64,000 nt of DNA from Latrodectus hesperus. Lineage: Eukaryota; Arthropoda; Arachnida; Araneae; Theridiidae. Position numbers and translations under genes: made by a program. This document shows, piece by piece, positions 24,801 to 39,800 of the stretch. The stretch's first letter is position 1. Every line of letters begins with the position of its first letter. Below the pieces are notes generated by a model that ran no database searches, was not told the DNA's origin, and worked only from the letters and a program-made list of their open reading frames with translations. The stretch is from the NCBI GenBank assembly GCA_037975125.1, contig CM075855.1, positions 79,793,085 to 79,857,084 on the forward strand. Reading direction: 5' to 3'.

Positions 24801-27800
24801 GACACAACTTATACCTATATTGGAAAGGTAAGAATAAGTTGTTTTATAAAGGTAGTTCAACTGCTAAATTTCATTTTTAAACTTTTTAATTTACTGCGTA
24901 TTTAAACAAAACTGTTTTTCCATGAATTTGTACAAATCAATTTATTGACATATTCAGAATAATTACGGTTATCGATTTTCTGAATAACATATGAGATAAA
25001 CATATTGCAAGTTAATTATTTTAGTTTACATATATCTAAAGAAAACTTCAACATTTTTTTTAACAACGGTGGGTACTGGGAGACATCCTTCACCACAACA
25101 AGACCGGAAACTGCTACTCATTTGTCGTTACCCAGTGGGCACCTGTGAACCAAGTCACGGAGGCGAGTAGCATTACCGACTTCATACCACCACAAACCCG
25201 TTTATAGGATGGGTCACATTCATATATCATCTCAGAAGAAAGGACAGAGGAACACAGATGGAAAGTAACATCCATGCCCGAACCTGGATTCGAACCCGGG
25301 ACCCACAGCTCAGGAGTCAAGAGTGCTAACCACTCAGCCATCGGTCGGCAGAAAACTTCAACATGCTTGGTGACCAATTTCTAACTTCGCCAATGTACCG
25401 TTTTTTAAATGTTTAACTTCCTCATTTTCCAATAATATTTAATTATATGTATTGCTGCAATATATTGTATAGAAATATAATATCAAAAATGTATATTCAA
25501 TCAATTAATCTGTCACACTCATCTGTATTTTAATTACCACAAACTGTTGCTCACATCATCTATGCTTGAGTCTACTATTGAGGATAATTTCGGGAACTGC
25601 TTCTTGTATATTGATTCCCTATTTTAATGGCATTAAAGTAATATTAAGAAAAGATTACAATTTTTCACAAAAATGTATAGGAAAATAACTGCGTAGCAAA
25701 ATATTGCAAATAAATAAAATCTCCATCAAATATATTTTTCAAATACTTTTTACAGTTATTTAAATTTATTCAGGCAACACAAAACTTGAAATTTTGGAAA
25801 TTCGTATAAAGATTTTCTAAAAAGATAAAACAATGCAAAAATATATCTTTCATTTCCAATCATTTTAGAAGGTTACAAAGCCTGTATACTAAACGTACAT
25901 TTTGGTGAATGTTTTTTTTTTTTTTTTTTTTTTTTTAAATAATCTTCAAGGGTCTTTATCTAGGCATACATATAATGATGAGGAAGGATTCCAGATTAAA
26001 ACGCCAACATCAAACACACTAAGCTGTTTTGAAACATAATTAAATATACGATAATAAGTGTTTTTGCGCTTAATCAAATCAATGTTTGAGCTTATATTAT
26101 CTTTTCCATAACATTTTAGTGAAGAAACACTAGACTTACGATCATTTAGTATGCGCACACTCTCTCAAAAAGAGAATCTTTTATTGGCTCATGTAAAGTC
26201 AAATGAGATCGATTTATACTATAATCATAGTAATATATATGTTCGATTGCCTCATCACAGCTTGCAATCACATAAGATCTCCATTAGAGTCCAGTCTCTC
26301 CAATATGTCCAGTTTTGCAAGAGATCATAGACCCTCTCAAAATCGCATAACCAACATACTGAAGACCTTAATGGATTTGGACTTAAATGTGTGTCAACTG
26401 ACACCAAACTTTTAGTCACAATCAGATGACCTAACAGACCACATATAACATTTTTTTTAACTAGCCATTTGAGGAAGAATGGCATATGCTATTTAACTTT
26501 TGGTGCATATCAAGAGCCTTCCTTCTCGATTCACTGTAATCTCAGTAAAAAAGTTGATCTATTGATCAAATAGACATCATAAGCAAGATATACTTGAGTT
26601 TGGTGTTCCAAAGAGAATCAACATAAAGTTACCAAGAATTATGAAAATTAAAAAAATTACTGTGTGTAAAAACTCCATTTATAAGAAAAAAATTTGAATA
26701 TTTAGTATCCATGGCTCTATTCCAAATGATAAATATATTACACATCTTTTCCTGTTTTTCACACAAAATCGGCAGAATACAATTCCTCAAATTTTATTTC
26801 CAAAATATTACGGACTAAACAATAATAAATGTCATCAGAATAAAATCTATTAATTCACATGTCAGTTTAATCTTTCGTGACTGTTATGTCTTGTATTGTA
26901 ATTTATGTTTTCTAAAAGAATTCAGTTCAATCCAACAGAATAGCATTGAAAACTCTATAAAGTTTTTGAGAAATTTTAGATAATATGAAAATCAATAAAA
27001 ATGTGTATATCACTTTTATTATTTACAAAAGAAAATGGGGATAAAAACCTTTCAAAATCTATTTATTTCCCTGGGATTTGATACTAAACCAGAATAGAAT
27101 CCTTAACAATAACGTCATTATATAAAATCAAAAGCTCAAGAAACCCGGTGAAAATAATCTAAATAAGCTAATGGTATATAATGCAATAGTAATTCAATTT
27201 ATCTTTCAAACTTCCATTGAATATTTTTACATTTGATTACATTTCCATTCATTTATTTTCACCTATCCAATTAGGTGAATATAAATCATGATTTTGAAAC
27301 AGTTCAATGACAAGACTATCACCAAAGTTGAAAATTTCTTCGCCCAGGAGATACATTTATTTTTGATTTCTTCACATTCATGGAAGCACTTATCAACTGT
27401 TAAGTAGAGGAAACCGACATATAGTTGTTCTAAATTAGATTCCCAATAGGCATAGCTTCTCATTGAAGAATGACATAGACTTTACACCAATCAATAGTTC
27501 AAGTAAAAGTATCAGATATCAATAATTGAGATTGATAAACAAATAGGAAATAATGTCAAATTTATCTTGCTATTCTCATAGTTTTGTTACTTTTAAAAAA
27601 TATTCCCTTTTTTGGAAGCTCAGCAGATACATTTTAATCGTTTGGACAGCTAAATTTTTTATTATATTAATATGATGTCTATTATTCCTGATTTTATTGT
27701 TAATAGTGGAAATTATTAATAGTATAATGGAAACATTAATGTTTCAATTGTTAAAATATTAGTAAAATTGTTAAACTAATAATAAAAGGATACATATAGG

Positions 27801-30800
27801 CAACAATGAAAATAAACAATGTAATGAAAATTTATTTCTTTTAGTCACTTTTGGCAAATCATTTTGTTTCGGCTAAAAGGTGTTTCAAACATTTTAACAT
27901 TAGATTTAGTTAAATATCAGTAATTACTTACATTTTGCTTCCGTCTCTGATTGGAGAAAAAAATAAGACTCAATATTTCTAATTTATTCCGTTATTGCCT
28001 TGAATTCATGAACATTTTTCTTTCTGTGAGTCAAAATTAGATTTAAACATAATGTATTTTTAATCAGAAAACATTTTACTTTATTATTTCTATTTTACTT
28101 GCTCTCTCTGTATCGTAGCACATAAATATTCCATTAAATAATTTTAATCTCTGATGTTTAATTTGTTTTTGTTTTTTTTTTAATATTCTCAGTGTAATTA
28201 AATTTGAGTGCTTAAGGTTCTATGCCTTTGAGGGTTTGGAATTGTATTTCTTTCTATTTTGTTTCTATTAAATGCGATTTAGGTATTTTTTGAAAAATGG
28301 GATAGATATAACAAACATCAAAATTTCAGGAAACACATTTACGTTAATGTAGCATATTCTATTATTTAAGATAATTTCCAGTTTCTTTCCAATGAAATAC
28401 ACAATGTGTTACTCATTTTATTATATTTTATTGCAATAAATGTGAATATTTTATTGATCTTAAGTAATACTTTAATAGTTTATAAAAATTTAAAAGACTA
28501 ACGAAGTAAATAATTTTTTTTATTTCAAAATAATTAATTTTCTTTGCCTTATATTTTAATTAATTGATTTCATTTCTTTGTATTAACTTAAAGGAGTGTT
28601 GAGAATCTAAAAATAACTTATTTTATATCATATTAAGAAACACAAGCTGGGGTTGAATTGCCGCACCGGACAAAAAATTTTTAGAAGCCCCTCTGCTTCA
28701 CAACAACAAAATTTCTATTGGATTGAAACATAGAATAAACTTTATCTTCAGTTTGGGAGCTCTTCTGATGTGGAGGTCCAGGGCAACTGACCCATATGCC
28801 CTTGCCTTACTCTCTGATCACAAATTAAGATATTTCATGAACCCTTGAGTTCAACAGTTTGAAAAAATAATTATGTGTGCACAGTTCCGAAATAAGATTT
28901 AAATTTTTTTTAAATGAATATGAGTGTCATCAAAAAAACTTTTCTATCGTCTAATATAACTATTATTAAGTGTAATTTATAATCTCATTCAATCTAAAAT
29001 TATAAAGATTAATTTCATTGCTGAAAATTTACAAACAGTGTGATCGAATCCCCTTTCAGCTGATAATATAAAAAAGCACAATAAAATTTTATCACAGCCT
29101 TACGAAAACTAACTTCAAAAAACTTTTGTAATGAGAATGTTTATTTCCACGAAACTCATAAAATGAATCAATTCAAGAAAATAAGTGCCTTTAAAATGGC
29201 ATACATTTTAATAAATGTAATAAACGTATATAATTCGTAAAATTTTGTTCAACTAATTATAAACTAAAATTGTTTATAGTATAAACTAGATTAGTTAAAT
29301 AAAAAAATACTCATAAAATTGCATAAAAATGCTAGTTGCAACGTTCTGCGTCTGATTTTAAATTTATCATTTATTATATTAAAGTCATTTATCGAAGCCT
29401 GTTTGTATTTTATTTTCTTCTTCTGTAGACAACAAAACGAGACATACCTTGCCATTTATTCCAAGGAGTACGGTCGGATTGGCCTGAGCCTGCTGCTAAA
29501 GTCAAATCTCTCTGGGAGTGGTGCTTCTCTGTGAATCTAACTACCAAAGTGAGTAATTTTAACACCCACTCACATTAAATTTTTGTATGGCAGGAATTTT
29601 CGAAATGATTCACTGCATAAATTTTTAAGTTGTTTTGATAGAAAGAAATATATGAAAGTTCATCATTGAATATATTCAAACTGTAAGTCTAGGAACTTAT
29701 CTTAAGTATTTGATTTTGTATATTCAACCACTTCCAATAGCAAATATATTAATACACAGTAGAACTCCAATTATCCTATTTCCGTCTATCCGAATCGCTT
29801 TCAGGATTTCAGAAAAATAAATTAAACTGAAGAAAAAAAAAACAAGAAGAAATGTAAGAGAAGGGAGAATATAAAGATGATGTATCTCACATTAAGAATT
29901 CGAAAACATTCTTTTTGAAAAATTCCTGAATAATCAAAATTTAGTGCTGAAAATATAGGAGAATGGATTATGAATCAGACTCTAAATTTCAAGTTGCAAA
30001 TAATGGTCAAAAAATTAAGGTCATCTCCTCGACTCCAAGTTGAAGCAGATACAGGACCATCAGCTAGTGACGCATTTCCTGGCTTTGAAACTGCTTTGGA
30101 GTGGATGAAGCGTCAGTCCTCGAATGTGACCACATACATATTCTCTCTGTGAAGCAAATGCGTGACTTGGCTACTCGAAAACAGATGAAGGCAGCGAAAA
30201 ATCTTATTGTATTGCTGAGCAATCAAGATGTTCAGCAAGCAATGACTTTCATTTACAGCTCTGTACATACATATTGTATTAATGAACAGTATTTGTAAGT
30301 ACTTTAACATGTAAACGTGTTGTTTTTTCATTTGATTGATTAAAAGGTGTTTTCCTTTAAAAATATGTAATTTTTCTCCCAGTTTTCAACAAACAATCAT
30401 CAATTAAAATTAGACCATTTTTTTTCGAAAAAATCTAATTAACTAAGTTTTTGATTATGCGAATGGATCCGATCCCAATGGATTCAGATAGTTGGATTTC
30501 TACTGTAATTTTTATAATCAATAAAAGAAAACAAAGCATTTGTTTAACACTTATTGATGTAAAATTTTAAGCATTTTCCATTTTTGTAGCAAAGAAATAG
30601 CTTTCCACCTCATATCTAAGGACTGTCCATAACTCTCATTATTTTTAATAGCATGTACTTCACAAAGGAACATCTATTTTTAATGTGATTATCTAGAAAT
30701 TTTCTGATGTATTTGTGCATCCTCCAAATTATAATTTCATACAAAATTAATACACAATTACGAATCAATATTACTTAACTATAGGGACAATGAAACATGA

Positions 30801-33800
30801 AAGTGTAGTAAATTATTTCTAATCACATATAAATAGAGTTAGTTAAAGATAATTAACGGAAATGTGAATGTCATAGTTGAACTCTTTACTTACAGTATAA
30901 GCATATAAAAGCATACATATAATTTACAATTTGATTTCCTTATTAATGAATCAAAAACAGAAAATTTGCAGTGTAAGCTAAGGCCATCTATTGTTTTTAA
31001 ATCAAATAATTTTATTTTTTACAAAACAAAAAAGAAACTAACGTGTTAAATAAAGAGTGCATTGTAACGTAAACTAAGTGTTCTACCTCAAAAAGTCATG
31101 AGAACTATTTTTACTAGTATGAGAACACCATATAGTGATTCGTTATCGAAATATCTAAAAGTTTGGTACGAACTAGTAAAAATAGTTTATTACTAACAAT
31201 AGAAATAGTAAATACAATTAAGTTTGCGCATATTTTCAACACTTACTCTCACTAAACAAAGTTACAGTTACAAAATTTTCTGAGTGTTGTCAACAACCTG
31301 TATAGCTGGATTATGGTCAGCATCGAGTAGCAAGTTACAGATTACGTTTATTATATAATGTATTGGTTAATGGAATTCATGTAATTGCTTATTATTTTTT
31401 CATATTTGCTTAAATAATGAATGAAATTAATCTCTATTAAATTATTAACATTAAAGAAAAAACGATTTAAAAAAATTTTGTTTTATGTCCTTAGGTACAA
31501 GAAAATTAGAGAAAAACTTTTTAAGAAAACATTTCATTTAAATAGTGCATTTAAATTAAATATTCTCGTAAAAATACTGAGGGAAATATCACTCAAAAAA
31601 TGACATAAATTTTTATTTTTTTACTTCTTGAAATTCAACCAATTTTCAAAGACTAAAATTAACTCTGAAAAAGATGTCACGGAATCCAATTTAAATGGAA
31701 TTGAATCTTTTTCTATTATTAAATATAAAAAATGCTTATTAACCAAATTAGTCAAATACGACACTCATTGTGTACGGAATACTAGTTCATTTTTTAAGAG
31801 TGTATACATTAAAAGAAGTATTTACTTTAGTTGTTTTATTTGATTTCTTTTAATTATTTTCATTTGATGCAAAAAACATTTAAAAAAAATCTTTTTGGAT
31901 TTTAATAAAAAAAATATTTTGCAACATTATATTGTATACCGAAATATCCTTAAAGCCGATGTGGTGAATTAAAAATTAATTTATTAACATAAAAATTTCA
32001 AATTGTGTGTTATCTAGTCATATACAACATTACCAAAGTTTATTTATAAATTCATTACATATTGCAACACACTGCGTACATAAACGTATTACTTATTAAC
32101 GGTTAGAACAATTGTAAAATAAATTCTTATTTTAAAGATATATTTCCAAATGTAATATTTAATTGAGGCATTTAATCGCTGATAGTTCTTGTTATTATTT
32201 TAATCGCAAATAAGCAATTTCTATTATTTTTTATATAATAAAAATAATTTAAATTTGGTTCACTTATTCTATAGTATGATTATTCTACAGCATTATATAT
32301 ATAAGTATAGTATTCGAGTTCAATTATTCTATAGTATGATTATTCTACAGCATTATATGTATAGTATTCGTGTTCAATTATTCTATAGTATGATTATTCT
32401 ACAGCATTTTGTATAGTATGCGGTTTCAATTATTCTATAGTATGATTATTCTACAGCATTATGTATAGTATTCGGGTTCAATTATTCGATAGTATGATTA
32501 TTCTACAGTATTATGTATAGCATTCGGGTTCAATTATTCTATAGTAAGATTATTCTTTAGTTTTATGTATAGTATATTCGGGTTTAATATTCTATAGTCC
32601 ATAAATTTTGATGTGACAAGGATTTCTTCCATATCAATTTAATTTTGCAGGATGAAAACGTCATCTTCCGAAGTGGAGAATACGCTCTCATCAGTGCTCA
32701 AGTCTCCATCCTTTCGGTAAGGCATTCAATTTATTTTGTGAAATAATGCAAAATTCTTGACAAAAAAATCATTTTGAGAATGTAACAATTATATTTAAAT
32801 TGAAGGATAATCAAAAGGAATTAACTTACAATGAACAATCATGAATGAAACCTCAGAATGATGAATTACTATACTGAAAGTTTATTTATACATGAATTTT
32901 ATTTAATTCATTAAGCTGAGTAATTAAAAAAATTAAAAATAATTATCTATTTATATAAAGTTTATATACAAGTTTAGGCATTTATTTATAAGCAAATTTA
33001 TTTATATGCAAGTTTAGACACTTAATAGGGAAATTCACATCAATGGATAAATAAATTGAAATTAAAATTTGTGTTAAACTTCACCATTAGCAAAATATGG
33101 TTCGGTTAAATTTATAGGGACATAAGTTCTTTCTTCAAACAAAAAAAGGCTGAGCTGGAAGAGGAATGTTAAGCTCTTTTGCCTTTGGTTCAACTGTTTC
33201 TGAGTTCGAAACCCACCTAGTGAATGGTTGCTTATAGTAGTTCGGAATTCACTTTAAGCTGTAGGTCCCGGTATGATTAGCCCTCGTGTGCAGAAAATAG
33301 CTCTCGAGCAACAAACAAACACGCAAAAAAGCTTAGAAATTGTTACACAATATTCATCTCTCAACACTATAATAATACATGAATTTCTTATACTGCTGCA
33401 ATAGGATAAAACTCTGATTTATTTTATATTTTCTGACAGTCAAAATTTTTAGAAAAATCATATTTAAATAAATTAAAATATTTAATTTTCAAATAGTGAC
33501 TTATTCTAATATAGTTTTAACTAGTCCAGTTCGGAAAATACTGGAATTGCCATTTCATTAGTTAAAATACTTACAATTTGTTTTGCTATAAAAGTATTTC
33601 AAACAGAGAGAGCGAAGAAAACATTAATCGATAATATATAGAATGACCTCTTTCAAAAAACCTTTTATACAAGTACAAAAATTTAATCCTAGCAAGTTAA
33701 ATTATACTTTACTCAGTTTAAAAAAGTAAATAAAATATGTAATGAGTAAATAACTCATTTGAAATAGATAGCGGAGAAATAATAAAGTATAAGAGATAAT

Positions 33801-36800
33801 ATATAGTATGCGTATATATAAATACAAAAATTTAATTACCTAAAGAAATATTTTTAAAAAAATATAAAATACTGCTTATAAAAATTGCATTAACAATGTC
33901 AAAATAGCCCTCGTGTGCAGAAAATTAAAGGGAGGAATTGCTTCATTTATTTCTGGTAGTTTATGTAAGAATTGAACCTCTAAACACTTGCGCGACTGGC
34001 TTAATCTCTAACACCATATCATGATAAACCTTAAAACTGAAACACTTTAAAACATCAAAATATTATTGAAATACATAAAATCACCTTAGTTTTATATCAA
34101 AATTTTAGTTTTCTGTTGTAATGTCTTCCCGAATCTTATAAAATATTTTATGTCTTTTGATAATAAATATCACCAATATATGCTATTTTTACTCTAAACA
34201 ATGGGACAACAAAATTTTACAAATGTAAATTCCAACAAATTAATCTTACTTTACATATTGCAAACAATGATGTAAATTTTCATTGAAATTAAGTTTCTCT
34301 TCTAACTTAGTTTTCTTTGACACCGCGCTGTAAACTAATTAATCCTTTTATAAGACATTTTTATGTTCACCACGTAACTGGCTTTTGAGAAAACTTTTCA
34401 TAGATGGTGGGTCGTATTTACGTATCTCAAGGGGAAAAAACCGGAAAACTCCCAAGCACCCACCCCGATAGACGTGCATGCAGAAGACAAATGCGCAACA
34501 TACCTCTCTCGTTGCTTAACATTGTCAGATATCAAAACTGATATTTACAGAGCGTTGTCTTAACACTAATTCACGGCAAGCTCTAATTATTCAACTTATT
34601 TGCAATACTCTCATATTTTTCAAAAAGTGTGACACTAATAATTACAAATAAAAGTATTAAGATTTTGAAGCACAACATGTTATGAGAATCGAATTCAATT
34701 ATAACCTTTGCTATCATTGAATTCAGATACGGGTGAAATGACAGCATGCAGTCGAGGCCTCATTAATGGATTTTTAAACCAAAATTTTGGCTCAGCTTGT
34801 CCTTTTTGGACCTTGAGAGAGAAAACCCAATCAACCATTAAGGTATTTGAACAACCACTATATTCGGCCTTTCTTAAGAATTGTCATATTTTAATGGTAA
34901 CAGGACGTATTTATATATAACAAAGAAAAAGAACCCAAATGCCTACCATGACAGACGATTATGAGGTAAGTGGTGAAGCAGCATCCACTTCCCACTTAGC
35001 AACGCACCTGGGATCACATTCCTACTTTTAGGTTCTCCGGTGAGCCTCGGTATTAGATAATACATGATGCTGAATAGCATACCTAGCGATGCAGGCAAGC
35101 CCTGGACTGTACCTAACACTCGCCAATCACCAAGCGCTTTGGAATTTCGAACCACAGTCATGTGATGAGATCACACCTGAGCTGGACGCCACACCATCGG
35201 AAGGATTTTGGACGTCACAGATTGACGTGGACATATTCACAAGCCACGGATCTCCAGTAACTCAGTGAATGTGTTAACCTTCAGAATGTGTGCTAACCTT
35301 CAGAAAATGTTTTAACCTTCCTAATCTCTGCCCGTGGCAAACAATGCTTCACTCTATTGATCTTAATGGGAAGTGTAGTGGAATTACTGATCCACTGGAG
35401 CTCATACTGAAAAACACATAACATAACAGCTGAAGGCTCCTGTAAGATATTAAAACCTCCATCGAGTATTGACTTCAGTGAGGATCTTCTTATGGTTAAT
35501 TTGCAGGTTTAATAAGTCACAAAGGAAAACAAGAAATTTTTATAAGTAATCCCCTTCCCAACAGCTAAGCAAAGAGACCCACAAACCTAGCATTCGTTTT
35601 TTGTTGTTCAATAGGGCTTGAATTTGAATCTGTGACTTTCCATTTCAAAGGAAGCAAAATTATGATTATTTTGTGAACATTTACCGATGCTGTTTGCGGA
35701 GTGTAAAATTTTCCAGATTAATTTGTTTTCTGAAGTTTACAGTGTAATGCAAATTATAATCTTTCATTCATTGCAGAGTGAATCTTCTGGAGATTATCCA
35801 CCTAAATTCAGGATTTTCCACCACTTTTACGACGTCCAATTGCAGAATCCTGATCTTATGGGTGTCACAGCCTTCGACATTGGAAACTGCTTCGCAGAAA
35901 ATGAAAAGAGGCGCCTCCAGTTTGCTGTTGATTGTAAGTTCATAAGCAAAATTCGTTGTATAATGAAATTTACTCATACAACTAATCGGTACGTATTTGC
36001 ATTTATATTGAGCACTTTTTTTATGACTTATATAAACAAAGTCAGAATAATTTGAATTGAGTACTATTATCTCAACTTTGCGATGAATATTTTAAAATCG
36101 CACACATGCGGGAAATGAAAAAAACATAATAACACGTGATTCATAAAATCTTCATAAAAACATGGCATTGTTAAATCCTGCTGCAGATTTTTCATTCTTC
36201 TGTAAGATTCACCGATTCTAAAATTATTTTGTTAATTCCAATATACTTCCTGTTTTCTGTATCGTTCAGTATTTTTTATTTTATGCATCAGTTTAAAGGA
36301 TTTATTGCTGTAATTAAAATATCTGTACATTTTGTTGCAGATCCTTAATCTTTCTGTGAAATTATCGGATTTCAGAAGTATTGTTGTAAATTTCAGTGTT
36401 GCTTGTTTCTATATTATCAATCTTCTGGATTGATGTGCCAGCACATATATATCTGGATATATCATTATTTCTTCCTATTTTAATAGAATCCATATTGAAA
36501 TTTAGAATATTTCACCAGAGATTATGATATAATTCTGTCAATTTCTTTTCACTTGATCTAAATAATTCAATAATCGTAATTCCTTATTAGACCTTTCTGT
36601 ATAGAAAAGAGAAACTGAAAAGTAAACCCTGATATTATTCACCGAGAAAACCATAATTGATGAGAACATTTCTCAATAGAAATAAATACTCTATTCTCAG
36701 ATATCAGGTGATCATCGATCATTATCATTTTAAGTAATGGTTGCTTATTTATCTGATTCAAACTAAAAGTTTCCATTGTTTAAATTAAATTAAAGTAAAC

Positions 36801-39800
36801 CAATGATAAGCCTTTTATTGCTTAGAAGCATATACGAAATATAAGATAAAATTTTATTGAAAACCTTTTGAAGGTAATAATTTCTATTATTTCCCATTAA
36901 AAAAATCCCCCCCCTATTAAATAAATTCACTATCATACTTTGGTTGAATTAGGCCTCATATGAAAATCGTGACCCCAGAAGAATAATCCAGCCAATGAGA
37001 CTTTTTATTTAAATTATGTTCGTGTAGAAAAACATTTTCAAAAAAAAATCCTCATATGAAAATCGTGACCACAGAAGAATAATTTAACCAATGAGACTTT
37101 TTATTTAAATTATGTTCGTAGAAAAACATTTTCAAAAAAAAAAAATCCTCACATGGAAATTGTGACCACAGAAGGATAATTCAATCAACGAGACTTTAAA
37201 TAATTTAAAGTCTCGTTGATTGAATTATCTTTCTGTGGTCACATTTTTCATGTGAGGATTTTTTATTCGTGTAGAAAAAGATTTTCTGAATTATTTTAAT
37301 TGAAACTTATTTTAATCATTAAATTAAAATGCAAAAATGAAATTATTTTAACTCCCTCTATAAATATATCTAATTATATAAAGTTTATTTACTGAAATAA
37401 TATTTTGAGAAGAAAATAGGGTTATTAATTATAAGCGTATAAATCTAAAAAAATGAGCTCTAAAATATGCAAGTTACGAAAATTTTAAATAATCAAATTG
37501 TAGTAAGTATCGTTAAGATATCTTATTAAATTTTCCAAGCTGGTACTCGAATGATTAGCGTTCTGGCGTTTGGCTCAACGGCTCATGAGTTTGAATCCCG
37601 CTATCGCGCTTGTGTGTTTGTTGGACTCCACTTTAAACTAAGGCATTTATATTTTATTAGAGTTCACTTTAAAATTTATTTGGACTACATCTAATCAGCC
37701 CTCTTGTACAATGACCGTTGAGCGACAAGCAAATCAAACTTATTTAAATAATCTTCATGCATTCAAAAAGTTATTAAGCTATTTCAGTTTGTGTGTGTTT
37801 GAACAAAATATAAATTAAATAAATATTTCTTTTTTTGAAATATATTAACTGGAAATTCATAAATTAAGAAATACATGCACATTTAAAAACTTTTTTCAGG
37901 GGCAGTGACAGATGACAGCATAGCCATAATAGAAAATGCAACGTCAGATTTGAATTTCTTACAAAAGTGGAAAACAGCTATCTATTATAATTCTGGACTA
38001 AAGCCGGAGAGCTTGAGAATTTCAAATCTTCATTCGGTATATTGTTTTTCTAAATCAAAAGAAATTTTAATTAAATTATAATTTACTCCAATTTAAAAAA
38101 TCAATCTTATACAAACCATTTTAATTATATAATTGATATTTTAATTTTTAATATAATATACTTCATATGAAACTGTTTTCGGGGAAAATGATTTTAATGT
38201 TCATTGATAGCCATTTTAGGGATTATAAATTTATGCTTGTGATATTCATAAAAGAAAATAGATTTTAAAGCTATTTGCAATGAACTTCCTAATTTTAATT
38301 TTCATTATGGCCTTTTTATTTTTCTCAATAAAAACTGACAGAGTTCCTGACTTGTTTATGCAATTAACCTTGAGAATAATCAATAAAATTCCTCTAAATG
38401 ATATCAAAATCTATACTGATGGCAGCAAAATAGGTATACACAGGTAGGCAGTGAAATTTACATTGAAACACCTTGAAAGGAAATACTTTATGAAACAATG
38501 TAACCCAGATTTGTGTTCCTTGCTTCGAAGTGAATTAATTGTGCAATCAACATAGAATTAAAGAGAGTCATGAGTGATTGCAACTATGGAGATCTCTCCA
38601 TTCTATCTGACAGCCTTAGTTCAATTCAACATCTCAAAAATTTGGCCCACGTAAAAGATAAAACCAGTTTATCTATCCTGCGAAAAGTAAAGTTCATCTC
38701 TCATTGGCGCAAAGTACATTTTCAATGGATCCCACTCCATGATAATATTTACGAAAATGAATTGGCCCGACACGCTTGCAAAGGAAGGACTAAAACATCC
38801 TATCCCTTTCACCCCAGATTTTACATATTTAGAGTTATTCTCCAGAAAAATGGCTAAAAATAGAAAAAAAAAATGGTTAATACCTTCACCTCACAACTAG
38901 AATAAAGGTAAAAGACCAGGACTTTAACTATCTCTCCTATGTGACAAGTAGACTAACACATGTCTGTTTCTATTTGCCAGTGGACACTTGACAAGTCTAG
39001 GAGTATCTAGGGGTAGCAGGAAATTTCCTCTTTGTTCTAAATACCGGCAAGGACAGGCATCACGACTCGGAATATCTTGGACTGCATTGGACTGGACTGG
39101 GAGGATATTCGCAACTGCCCACTCCTTGTACCGGACTTCATTAACGTTAACGGTTTCCTTGACCTGGCCTGACTGTGTCACAGCAGTTAATAGATTAGAA
39201 ACAACAACATATTAAAGCTGCAAAATTTTTTGGTCAATAGATTTCAATTTAGAAATTTTCCATATGATAGAAAACAGTAGAAAAATTTTTTTTCAGCTAA
39301 GATATTCGAATCAGTTATTCTTGAAACAGATTGTAATTTCGAAAATCATAAAAAAAAAAGTCTGCCATTCAAGTCCTACTTCTAATAACAATACTTTAAC
39401 TCAAAAATTTCATTAATTTTGTTTGCATAAATATAATAATAAACTAATAATATTAATCAAAATTAAAATGCAACTGTAGACGAATGTTTCTTTTATTAAC
39501 TCTATACAAAAAATAGCGACATACCAAGAAATTTTCCGATCATAATGAAATTTCATACGTATAATGTCCATTTAGAAACACGTGTCGATAATAAAATGTC
39601 TCCAATTAATGAATAATTCATCCAGCACATCAAAACTTAGGACTTAATTGTTGTATACAAAGCATAATTTTACGCCTAAATAATCAAGGCTTTTAAATCG
39701 ATTACCAAAATACGTCGCCCGAAAGATTTGTAATCATTACAGGCATTTGTCAAAATTTAAATGAAAGTATACTATAAGATTGAAAAATGGTTGGTTGAGC

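Larger units (their letters stand above)
29549..32650. other. Intron G with Tigger-like element and tandem repeat
   Basis: Contains the pogo/Tigger relic at 29757-30505, an inverted repeat at 31103-31187 and the tandem array at 32263-32600. The rest is A/T-rich. Confidence 0.55.
32717..35776. other. Intron H with SINE copies
   Basis: Holds the diverged SINE A copy at 33148-33320, a 20-bp SINE A scrap (TAGCCCTCGTGTGCAGAAAA) near 33905, the SINE D core near 34788-34845 and a further SINE-like repeat at 34918-35215. A patch near 34395-34510 resembles the left part of the latter. A short direct repeat with GTGTTAACCTTCAGAA and GTGCTAACCTTCAGAA lies at 35271-35320. Confidence 0.5.
35934..37899. 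other. Intron I with hairpin array and SINE
   Basis: Contains the tandem/inverted array at 36954-37257 and the SINE at 37533-37739. Otherwise A/T-rich. Confidence 0.55.

Noticed and set aside
24702..24905. Exon F frame extended into the intron as a separate short gene
   Set aside because: A consensus donor (GTAAGA) at 24828 and a phase match to exon G show that the extension is intronic.
25114..25377. 87-codon minus-strand open frame
   Set aside because: It is a chance frame through SINE family B and its flank.
32263..32600. CRISPR-like array of regular repeats
   Set aside because: Units are contiguous tandem copies without unique spacers, in a eukaryotic intron.
34943..35161. 72-codon minus-strand open frame
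   Set aside because: It falls within a SINE-like repeat (family E); there is no protein similarity.
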